NCBI GenBank assembly: GCA_902729315.2
Contig: LR746264.1
Span: forward strand, 5,357,878 to 5,421,877
Direction of reading: 5' to 3'
Source: Spirodela intermedia
Lineage: Eukaryota > Streptophyta > Magnoliopsida > Alismatales > Araceae
Length of the DNA: 64,000 bases
Below, piece by piece: positions 44,266 through 54,257 of this stretch. The notes beneath the pieces were generated by a model. It saw nothing but the letters and a program-made list of their open reading frames with translations, was not told where the DNA came from and did no database searches. The translations under genes were made by a program, and so were the position numbers. Numbering within the stretch: the first letter of the stretch is position 1; every line of letters starts with the position of its first letter.

Positions 44266-47200
44266 ATGAGGTTCCAGATCGACGACGTGACGGTGTATTT
44301 CCCATACGAGCACATTTATCCGGAGCAGTACGAGTACATGGTGGAGATGAAGCGCGCCCTCGATGCCCGAGGACATTGCCTTCTGGAGATGCCCACCGGC
44401 ACCGGCAAGACGGTGGCGCTGCTCTCTCTCATCGTCAGCTACGTCCTCGCCAAGCCGCAGCAGCCGCTTAAGCTCCTCTACTGCACGCGGACTGTCCACG
44501 AAATGGAGAAGACCCTTGCCGAGCTCCGCTTCCTCTACGACCACCTCCCCTCGGGAACTCGCCTCCTCGCCCTAGGGCTCAGCTCCCGAAAGAACCTCTG
44601 CGTTAATCCCAGCGTCGTCTCCGCCTCCTCCCGCGACTCCGTCGACTCCTCCTGCCGCCGCCTGACTGCCAGTTGGGTCCGCGCCCGCGCCGCCGAGGCG
44701 CCCCCCGGGACCGTCCCCTCCTGTTCCTTCTTCGAATCCTACGACCGGGCGTCCTCTGGGGGCCCCGAAGCCGTCCTCCTTCCTCCCGGCGTGTACACGC
44801 TCCAGGACCTCCGGGCCTTCGGTAAAGAGAGGGGATGGTGTCCCTACTTCCTCGCCAGACACATGGTCAACTATGCCAATGTGGTAGTCTACAGCTATCA
44901 GTATCTTCTGGACCCCAAGGTGGCGGAGATCATCTCGCGAGAAATGCAACGGGAATGCATCGTGGTATTCGATGAGGCTCACAACATCGACAATGTCTGC
45001 ATTGAAGCCCTCAGCGTGAGCGTTCGTCGCGTAACTCTTGACGGCGCCACCCGGAACCTCACCCGCATGACCCAGGAGATCGACAGGTACATATTGATCG
45101 AACAGAGGAAATCGGTTTTCATTTTACTTTCCTCTGTGTACGTTGCTTTGTTGGATTCGATCATCTTATGATTTTATTCATCCTAGCAAATTGGACTGAG
45201 CGAACCGGAAATTATTGCTAGGGAAGGTTCAAGGCCACAGATGCAGGCAGGCTGCGGGCGGAGTACAACCGACTTGTAGAGGGCTTGGCACAGAGGGGGA
45301 ATCTACCCAGTACACACGAGAACACAGAGGCTCCACCATTTTTGTCCTTCTTGTTGGTTCCCTGACGGTCTGACAGCTTGTTGTTGTGTTCAACAGTTAC
45401 TGACGCATGGCTTGCCAACCCTGCACTGCCTGATGACATCTTGAAGGAGGCCGTTCCGGGTAATATCCGGAAGGCGGAGCATTTCCTGTCGGTCTTACGG
45501 AGGTTGGTCCAATATCTGAAGGGGCGACTGGATACTGAGAATGTCGAGACTGAGAGCCCAATTGGATTTGTCGCATCATTGAATTCCCAGGCTGGAATTG
45601 ACCAGAAAATGCTCAAATTTTGCTATGATAGGCTGCATTCTCTCATGATGACACTTGAGATAACTGACACAGACGAGTTTCTGCCCGTACAGACTGTTTG
45701 TGATTTTGCCACGTTGGTTGGAACATACTCGAAAGGGTTCTCTATAATAATCGAGCCATTTGATGAGAGAATGCCGAATATACCGGATCCCGTGTTGCAG
45801 GTGCTCTTTGTTCTGCTGATTTGTTGGCATTGTTGGACGCGTCATCATTTCGTTTAACTAATCCCTTACCATCTACTGCTATTCCAGCTTAGCTGCCATG
45901 ATGCCTCGCTTGCAATCAAGCCAGTGTTTGATCGTTTCCAGTCTGTCATAATAACCTCTGGGACACTGAGCCCAATCGATCTGTATCCTCGCCTTCTCAA
46001 CTTTCATCCAGTCATCAGTCGAAGTTTCCAAATGTCTCTGACGAGGGATTGCATATGTCCCATGGTCTTAACACGTGGAAGGTATGTGGGGCTATTTGGT
46101 TCGGGGTTTTTTTTTTCTGTCTAGATGAGCTACATATGCCTGAAGATGTTCATTGGGGTTCTCTGTATTGGAGATGATCTTGTTTTTAAAATGTTTTCTC
46201 GCTGTATTTAATTAAACCATATTTTATCTTATTTATGTCATATTCATGTCGTAGCAGTTTTCTTATCTTCAATACCCCGAATGGCAAACTTTCTTCAGAT
46301 CATTTTTATTTTAAAAGATATGTTTGGTTGTCTTGCCCTTCTTGATTGATAGTCTTGTGTTCTGATATCACAGTGAACTTGATGTTTTTCTTCCAGTGAT
46401 CAGCTTCCTGTCAGCACAAAATATGATATGCGGAGTGATCCTGGAGTCGTGAGGAACTATGGACGGCTCCTGCTGGAAATGGTGGGCGCTGTACCTGATG
46501 GCATCGTCTGTTTCTTTGTCAGCTACTCGTATATGGATAGCATCATCAACAGTTGGAATGAAATGGGGATTTTACAGGTGATTCTTGCGCGTTCTTGATA
46601 ATGCTTTCAACTTTTTCCAGGGTACTCAAGGAAAATCATGCTACTTGTCAAAATCGATCGAGTTTTCTTGCACATAAATTGACCAAAGTTGAAACCATAA
46701 AAACTTTAAACGTCCATCTTATCTTTCTGTAGTCTCTGCGTTTTTCGCATTCCTATGGTGTGAGGTATGCATAATGTTGCTTATGAATATTAACTTCAAT
46801 GGGTTATGGATCCCTCTGTGGTGCGTCTTCATCATGCAACTATGTAATATTCTAAAACAGTGCCGTAGGCTGTGTGATTTTTATTAAATGATTATTTTTA
46901 CTCTTTATTCAGCTTACAAGTTTGTCCTGTTCGCCCCAACTGTTTAATTTGGTCTTTCAATTGGGATAACAATGTATTGGCTTTAGTGAAAGAGCTATAT
47001 TTGTTTCGGAACTCATATGGTCCACCTTATGGAAAGGTCCTTCCAAAGCTTCGTCCTCAGTAAATGCCATTAACAAGCAAACACTTGCTAATATACTTTG
47101 CGTAAACTCTTTCACTAGGTTACGAATGTGTTTTTTCGTTGTTCCTCCCCTTCTGGCTTCTCAACTCCGGATCAATGTAATGTTGACCTTTGGTAAATTT

Positions 47201-48889
47201 TCTGCCAATAATTGACAGATATCATTATCAGAAAAGCAGATAGAACTCTTTTTACTCTGTTAATGGTTTTTTTTGGGCTTCAAAGAATTGTCACAATTCT
47301 CATTTGGTATTTCATTTTTATTGCTAATTGTTTGTCGCTTTCAGATTCTGAATAACTCATATTTTTCTGCTTCTCTATTGCAGGATATAATGCAGCATAA
47401 GTTGATATTTATTGAAACACAGGATGTGGTGGAAACGACATTGGCTCTGGATAATTATCGCCGAGCATGTGATTGTGGCAGAGGTGCTGTCTTCTTCTCT
47501 GTCGCCAGGTAGTTTTTTAACTTTCTTCATCTTATATGTGAAATTAATTCACAAACGAAACTGTTGAATGCTTTAATCATCTCGCCGTTGTTACGTAAAA
47601 ACTCTGTCAGCTCGTTTGCTTTGTTCATGCTTTTTCCAATTTCACTTCCTTGTGCATGTCGACTCTAAACACTAGTGGTTTCCTTTTAACTGTGCATTAG
47701 GGAAGAGAGCAACGTCTTATGATTAGTCATGTGGTGCTTTCTCCGTAGTCTTTTCTTTGTAGAATACCTCCAACTGTTGCTTGGAATTTTTATATTCATG
47801 GTTTCTCAGAGCTGAATGAACATAAGTTACGTCAGTACCTGAGATGGCATAAGTCGCAGGATCTGGCTTTTTTCTGTGCATTAGCCAGTAATTGATTCTT
47901 CAACACTAGAAATTACTTCGATCTGGTCGTCACGGTTAGGTGATTTCTGTGAATAATAGTGCTATGAGAAGGCTTATTTTGCATTGATAAGTGCAATAAT
48001 TTCCGCTTTTTCACAGGGGGAAGGTCGCAGAAGGTATTGACTTTGATCGTCACTATGGAAGGCTTGTGATCATGTTTGGGATTCCCTTCCAATATACACT
48101 TAGCAGGTAAACTAACTACACTAGCGAGGTAGAATTCGCATCTAATCCTTCATTGTTTCCCCGAGATGGAGATAATTCTTGTTTCTAATGTTATTTTGTA
48201 TACTAGTGAGGATTGGATGTCAGATGCGTAGCTGTTTACAGCTAATTTTTTTATCTTCTTTTCTTGCAGGATATTACGGGCCAGATTAGAGTACTTGCGA
48301 GAGACATTTCAGATAAAGGAGGGTGATTTTCTGACCTTTGATGCAGTGGTATGATCTGCCCCGTTGTTAATCAAACATTTTAAATCATGATTAAGAGTTA
48401 AATGGTGGCCATATCTATGATGGAACAGAGGCAGGCGGCACAATGTGTTGGACGAGTGATTCGCTCAAAGGCAGACTATGGAATGATGATTTTTGCTGAC
48501 AAGAGGTACATCATTTCTTATGGTCTATCAATTTCCTTTCAGTTTTTTCTTTCTAGTAACTTTGTGAGAACTATTACTGAATCAGCTTCTTTTGGAAAAT
48601 AAAAATAGCAGTGCTACAATGAAGATTTAATTGTTTAAATCTTGGAAAATAAAATCTTTGTTGTAAATTTCTTTAAATTCAATCAGTGTGAACGGTGTTG
48701 ATATACAGGGTGTGTTCCTTGGCAACCATATTGATATTGCCCAGCTAAATGCCTAGACAGATCTCAAGCCCGGGGAAAAGCCTGAACATGGGCTTCAGGT
48801 TGGAACCCCCCCTATGAAGCCCAGGCCCATTCTAGAAAAAACCAGCCCACTATATATATATCGGAAGAGAGAGAGAGGGAGAGAGGGAG

Positions 48890-48948
<59 letters not shown>

Positions 48949-49669
48949 TACCCTTGTGGGTGATTGCGAGACAAGCATGGAGTAAAGAAAATGGCCGGTG
49001 GGGTTATGGGCTAGGCACTTCAAGATGTCTCTATCTTGGCCAAGCCTAATTTTCTTTCTGGGCATGCTTTCAAGGTCCATAAATTCCCATTGCTCTGCGG
49101 AGTATTGCGTTCATAAACCAGGGTTTATCTCGTCCCATTTTCTGTATATTTTGGAAAATAAAATAAAATTGTCAACCTCTCTCAGGTATAGTCGTCAGGA
49201 CAAGAGGAGCAAGCTTCCTGGGTGGATTCTCTCCCATCTGCGTGATGCCCACCTCAACCTGAGCACAGACATGGCCCTGCACATAGCTCGCGAGGTCTGT
49301 TCTTGATCTGATGGCTCAAACCCTCTACCATGCAGAAGACAGCTGCCCCCTCTCTTGTTGCCCATCTGGGAGTAGACCTCCCATTGGCCCTGTTCTTCGC
49401 AGCTCAGGGCCCTCCTCTTCCATCAATCAATCCACAAATTATGTGTATATATATATATGTGTATGATTAATTTATTTGATGCGAATGTAGGGTTTTTTTC
49501 ATGGGTCTTGTTCTTCATGCCAATGCTTGGCCCCTTGGTTTCTCCTCTTCTGCAGTTCCTCCGGAGGATGGCGCAGCCATATGATAAGGCGGGCGTCGGG
49601 CACCAGAAAACTCTGCTGTCGCAGGAGGACCTGAAGAAGATGAGCGAAGACTCTGGAAGCATGGTTTGA
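44266..49669 (+). CDS. XPD: XPD/ERCC2 (UVH6) helicase subunit of TFIIH
   Basis: Eleven exons: 44266..45086, 45227..45309, 45397..45800, 45888..46081, 46397..46577, 47384..47508, 48017..48106, 48270..48348, 48429..48505, 49186..49294 and 49556..49669. They sum to 758 residues, which I recall as the length of Arabidopsis UVH6. XPD is the 5'-3' DNA helicase of TFIIH and opens DNA in nucleotide excision repair. Visible: Walker A GTGKT (45-49), DEAH box (236-239), the four iron-sulfur cysteines (C112, C130, C153, C192), the arch region ([21 protein letters not shown]), motif III-like TSGTLSP, motif V-like [11 protein letters not shown] and motif [16 protein letters not shown]. The upstream in-frame ATG at about 44077 was rejected because [22 protein letters not shown] is the family start. 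The gene looks fully functional. Confidence 0.97.
48865..48955. repeat. (GA)n microsatellite in XPD intron 9
   Basis: An almost pure GA tract of about 70-80 bp preceded by a short (TA)n, inside the 680 bp intron 48506-49185. The sequence just before it (48740-48850) is rich in GCCCAG/GGCCC words and may be a small inserted element. Confidence 0.8.
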
Positions 49670-49849
49670 GAGCCGGTCAACTCCGAGGGTCAACCCTTTG
49701 AGAGCAAGGGTCTTTGTACATAGCTGCGAGCGAGCAGATTTTTGTGTTATTTAGGGGCGGAAATTCGATCTTTGTTGGATTGGAGTCACCACCGGAATCT
49801 TCCCGAAGCCCGTAAGAAAAATTGTACGGGCCCACCAGTTCATATTGGG

Positions 49850-49850
49850 C

Positions 49851-49886
<36 letters not shown>

Positions 49887-49892
49887 CTCTAG

Positions 49893-49931
<39 letters not shown>

Positions 49932-49936
49932 TATGG
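49850..49936. repeat. Compound (CT)n(TATC)n(TA)n microsatellite downstream of XPD
   Basis: (CT)n at 49852-49871, a CTAT stretch to about 49885, and (TA)n at about 49899-49936, between the XPD 3' end and the tRNA gene. Confidence 0.8.
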
Positions 49937-50022
49937 GAGAGCGCTTCGATACACGGAATCGATAGATGTTAGAGGAGCTATTGTTGGTGATTCAGGATGA
50001 TTTAAAAAGAAAAGGTGAAGTA

Positions 50023-50046
50023 CGCTAGAGGAAGGGCTTGAACCTT

Positions 50047-50079
<33 letters not shown>

Positions 50080-50096
50080 AACTGAGCTACTCCAGC
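50023..50096 (-). tRNA. tRNA-Asn (anticodon GTT)
   Basis: A 74-base cloverleaf on the minus strand. The 5' end is GCTGGAG, paired with CTCTAGC at the 3' side (one G-T pair). It has the D-arm box A (TAGCTCAGTTGG), the anticodon loop CTGTTAA with anticodon GTT, and the T arm GAAGG/CCTTC with TTCAAGC loop (box B GGTTCAAGCCC). No intron, and no encoded CCA. A T4-T5 stretch lies about 10-20 bases past the 3' end on the minus strand, a normal Pol III stop. It lies about 350 bp past the XPD gene, on the opposite strand. Confidence 0.95.
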
Positions 50097-50749
50097 TATA
50101 GAAATTATTAAAAATATAACTATAAATAACAAATATCAGAAATTTTCACACAAACCAGAAACTTTCACAACGCCACTGTGCAGAGTTATGTTTGAAGCAA
50201 GGAATTGAAGCCGGCTACACGTTGGGCGGTTGAAACGTGCCCTATCTCGGTAATTACTTACAGCTTTCACGGTGCTGAATGTTCCTGTGTTTTGAGTATC
50301 CATATCGTCTGAACCTTTTTTCTGCGTATTTCTTGGCGCAGGCATCGTATGATTTCTTTTCTGCTCGCATCGAATGTTTTCCTATCTTTGGAGATGTTTT
50401 TCTTAAGTGATTCACCTTTGATTTTATAAATATGATCGATCTGATAAATATTTGATGCAAATATTTGGAGATCGGTTCCCGACATTTTGGATTGTACAAG
50501 AGTAAGATTTGTAAAATTCTTATCAGACGCAGTTTCAATACTCAGAGTATTGAAAGAATCCTGCATCAGAGTACATGTTGAAATATATGTATGGTACCCA
50601 GCGAAGGATTATAGTGAAGGACGACAATGCTTTTTTCTCTGATTACCTCGTCTTCTCTGATCCTATAAATTTTCGAAGAATTGTATATCAAGCATATTAG
50701 AGTAGATTCACCTAATCCATATGATTCAGATTCAAATTTTGAATATGTT

Positions 50750-51050
50750 TTGGACGGTGATTGTGAGTCAAGCTCTGAAAGGATAAAATTACATTTTTAA
50801 TGTGCCAGTTGGTCAAAGTGGAGATGGAGATTCAAATGAGGAAGAATGATTTATCATATTCATAGGATGATGATTCTGATTCAAAAGGTTTTTATATTTT
50901 TCATCCATATTGTCAGTCAAGCTCTGAAGGATACAATTACATTTTTAATGTGGCTGTTGGTCAAAGTGGAGATGTAGATTCGAATGAGTGAGAATGATTT
51001 ACCATATTCGTATGATAATGATGATGATGATGATGATGATGATTATGACT
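50750..51050. repeat. Diverged tandem duplication with a (GAT)n tail
   Basis: About 50755-50890 and 50912-51035 match each other (both contain GTCAAGCTCTGAA, ATTACATTTTTAATGTG and TTGGTCAAAGTGGAGATG), ending in a (GAT)n run at about 51015-51047. The second unit can be read as a broken peptide (YNYIFNVAVGQSGDVDSNE), so a decayed coding fragment is possible. Unknown origin. The rest of 50097-51580 is AT-rich with nothing else recognised. Confidence 0.55.
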
Positions 51051-51589
51051 GAAAGGGTCCTGATATTTTCCATGCACGAAGTAAATATCCAGGAATTAAA
51101 AGTAGCATCATTTTGCGATTCATAATATTTCAAAATATTTCAAAATATTTCAAAATATTAGTTAGTGAGCATTGCTCAAGACTGAATCTTAACTTCTATC
51201 TTTAAAAATGAGAAAAGAAGAGCAACTTTGAGGAGCTGTAGTGAGTCTTACCAGGTTTGGTGGCATTAATGAAAATCGAATTACCCTCTATACAGTTGAT
51301 TGCAAAATGGATAATTCAGACTTTAAAGAAATATTATAAGCTTTCTCCGTTGAAAATTAGAAACGGATTTGCATGACACAATTATGTTGGCGTCCTCCTA
51401 TATCTCAGAGTGTGCAGTGAAAACCTTGTCGTTTAGATAGATTTCCACTGTTTAAACCTTCAATTCCTCGTAAAAAAACTTCCACAGTTTACGGATGAAT
51501 TCCAGATGAGAAATTGGGTATATCCCCAATTTAATTTCCTGTGATATATATTTTGTAATTTCATTGCTGTACATATAACCCTACCGTTC

Positions 51590-51955
51590 CCAAATTGATT
51601 CAATCCGGGTTTTTTCCATTTTCTCTTCTCCTCCGACGCCTCGCCCCTCCTTGGAGATCACGACTGTGCCCGCCTCACCTCGTCGTCCCTCCTCGTCTTG
51701 CGGCCACCTCAAGCAGTAGAGGCCTTGTCTCGTCAACGTCTCTCCTCGCCGCTGCCTTCACACGCTGCGGGACCATCTCGACGGCTCCTTAACTGGCTGC
51801 GAGCTCGTCCTGGTAACTCCTGCCTCGCTGCTGCTCTGGCTCATTGCTGAATCTCTGGCCTTCCGCCTCCTCTCCTCGGCTCATTCACCACTTCCCCTCG
51901 AATCGTCTCCACTTCCCCCTTTCCTCTTCAATAGGAAATTGACTTCACCTTTTTG
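51590..51955 (+). other. Probable 5' leader exon of the YOS1-like gene
   Basis: A CT-rich, GC-richer island in AT-rich surroundings (51590-51930), of the kind that makes plant leader exons. An ORF of 65 codons here (51595-51792) has no family features. A leader intron could end at the CATACGCAG acceptor near 53034, 42 bp before the YOS1 ATG. Inference only. Confidence 0.35.
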
Positions 51956-53075
51956 AAAAACTTTTATCGGATCAAAAGGTATCTTATGCCCCATCCTGAA
52001 TGCATCCAAGTTAATAGTGTGTTTTCCTGAATGTCAATTTATTTATTTATTTATTTATTTTTCCACCATCAGCCTCATTTGATTGTGTAACCATGAGTTT
52101 ACAGCCAGATCTGCAAGGTGGAGAACACTTAGAACTTATCTTCTACAGAACCAATTGTAGATTCCCTGGTTTAGTAAAAAAAATTATAAAAATTCAGCAT
52201 CTTGATCTTATTTCTTGGGTTCCTTTCCTCGTATAGTCAGGCTGTTTCTCATTCTCGTATATTTGATCCCGAATTCTTGTGTCATTAAAGTAAAGGCTTG
52301 CGCTCTTGCGTATACGTTCCAGTAGCCTTGATTTCTACATCCCGTGCATTGAGACAGAATCATTCGTTCTTATGAGGTGTTTTTGTTTCATTCATTCTTA
52401 TGTAAATCCATTGAGACAGAATCAACTACCTCAGATCATGATCATGAGGTAAATCTTATCTCATCGAACATGCTGTCTCAGTGTACGAATGCCAATCTGA
52501 TGATCTGAAAAATTCTTGATATGGTTTTAATTTCTATATGTAAGAGAGTGGAGATTGCCGGTTGTGTTGATCAAATGGCTTACGTAGATCGCTTTTTTGC
52601 CATAATAATGAAAATAATTTATTAATGTCCAGTTTCGTAAAAAACTTTTGTAGTTCCTCATGCTTCATCGAAAATACCTATTTCCTCTGTTTTCCAATAC
52701 AGAATTCAACACCGAAAACTCAGTACCCAAAGAAAAACCTAGTAATAATAATTACATAATGTTCGGTTTTATCAAAAGCTTTGTTAGTTCCTCGTTCTTC
52801 ATCAAGAATGCCCATTTCATCTAATTTCATATGCTTTCTGGTCTATAATTCCTCTCGGAAACCACAGTACGGTAAACATTGTCTACCATAAGAATAAAAA
52901 TTACCCATTATGCAACCAGTATCATCATCGTCGTCGTCGTCGTCGTCATCATCATCATCATGTGGCTGTTTGTTTCCGCTTCTCCTGCCGAGAGTTACCC
53001 TCCATTGATCTAGAGCTCAGATTTCATACGCAGGAAGGAGGAGGCAGCCGTTGGAGATCCTCTGTAGACATCAAG

Positions 53076-53312
53076 ATGTGGTTTTGGACGCTGCTGGAGG
53101 TGCTGGTGCTCCTGGCCAACGCGTTGGCAGTACTGAACGAGGACCGGTTCCTGGCCCCGCGCGGATGGAGCTTCTCCGAGGTCTCGGCCACTGGCAAGGT
53201 GAAGACGCTGAAGGGCCAGCTTATTGGGCTCATCTACGCCACTCAGTACCTCAGAGTCCCTCTCATAATCTTCAATGTGATCATCATCTTCGTGAAGCTG
53301 GTCTCCGGATGA
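53076..53312 (+). CDS. YOS1/IER3IP1-like ER-Golgi membrane protein
   Basis: A single-exon 78-residue protein that matches the plant YOS1-like family over its full length: MWFWTLLEVLVLLANALAVLNEDRFLAP, then a loop, then LKGQLIGLIYATQYLRVPLIIFNVIIIFVKLVSG. Two membrane segments are visible (about residues 3-20 and 56-75). YOS1 is an accessory subunit of the Yip1-Yif1 complex needed for ER-to-Golgi vesicle transport. The frame is open upstream to 52962, but the extra 38 residues are unlike the family and lie in the probable leader. Its 3' UTR carries the dispersed block described at 53328. Confidence 0.92.
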   Translation: MWFWTLLEVLVLLANALAVLNEDRFLAPRGWSFSEVSATGKVKTLKGQLIGLIYATQYLRVPLIIFNVIIIFVKLVSG

Positions 53313-53327
53313 GCTTCACCTATCCCT

Positions 53328-53420
53328 CTGTGTACTTGTTGGTCTCTTCAGTTTCGTTCTTCTGTGGTTGGTAATGGTAATGGTTATGGTAATGGTACTG
53401 GTAATGGTAATGATCTCTCT
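53328..53420 (+). repeat. Block shared by the YOS1 3' UTR and cyclin-L intron 5
   Basis: From CTGTGTACTTG onward, about 56 bp here are identical with 22991-23046 in cyclin-L copy 1 and differ at one base from 36950-37005 in copy 2. They are followed by a TAATGG hexamer repeat that is longer here. Same orientation in all three places. Confidence 0.9.
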
Positions 53421-53640
53421 AATCTACCTAACTCTCACACATGAACTGGGTTTATTTTCCTAATTTAGCACTTGCTAAGTCGTAAGTCCTGCAAATTTTG
53501 GTTTTCAATAGCTGACTTACACAACCTCTAGAAGTCAACCTCTAATCTACCTAACTCTCACAAATTCTAACATTCAGCAAACCTGATTCAAAGAAATTTG
53601 GTTTATTTTTCTATTTTCGGACTTGATTCTAGCGGCTATT
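53415..53640. repeat. Short tandem duplication downstream of YOS1
   Basis: CTAATCTACCTAACTCTCACA occurs at about 53419 and again at about 53541, and each copy is followed by TTGGTTTATTTT- or GGGTTTATTTT-like sequence and a GCACTTG/GGACTTG word. The unit is about 122 bp. Confidence 0.6.
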
Positions 53641-54257
53641 TAAGAAAATTTGTTCGAGGGAGTAGTCTGGAATTTTTATATCAGATTTAACGTTAGCAAT
53701 ATTGAATAAAATTCGACCGAATTAAATTTTTAAAAAAATTACATTTCAGACCGATTTTTTTTCTGCTAATTGTAGAAGAGGGCCGGGCCTGATGATGCTA
53801 AGGTCAGCCTGTCACGCCGGTGTTTTCATGATATTCGATGCCTACAGTAAACCTAAAATGGGCCGGGCCAGATTTCTAGTTTACCCGGACGCATAAATTT
53901 TTTGAATTATTTTAGACTGAAATTTAGCGGCTATTTCTTTAAAATGGGCCGGGCCGGATCCACCGCCTAGCCCCCGGCTAGTCAGGGCCCAGTCTTGATA
54001 GCTCGGAAGGTTTCGGCCGGAAACGATTGGAAATATTAATAGGGGGTGCAGAAGGCATCCCGCCGGCGCTGGAGCTTCCACTTCCCGGTCTCCGGCGGCG
54101 ATAAACGAGAGGTACATTCCCCATTCGGTCACTGAGCACTCGCCATCGTCTAGCTTCGCAAGGTGGCAGACCTGGAAGCCCTAGAGAATCCTGATTAACC
54201 TCCTATTTTCTCGTCCTTTTTCTTCATTATGTAGGGGTCGGCAGGGTTAAGAGGAGG
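53641..54257 (+). promoter_or_regulatory. Promoter and leader of NDUFA8 with GGGCC elements
   Basis: Three GGGCCGGGCC blocks (about 53780, 53861 and 53947), site II/TCP-like elements common at plant mitochondrial-protein genes. A leader intron from GAG|GTACAT (about 54111) to TATGTAG (about 54234) is likely. Confidence 0.5.

Noticed and set aside
51595-51792. 65-codon frame ahead of YOS1
   Set aside because: CT-rich leader-type sequence, no family features; better read as 5' UTR.
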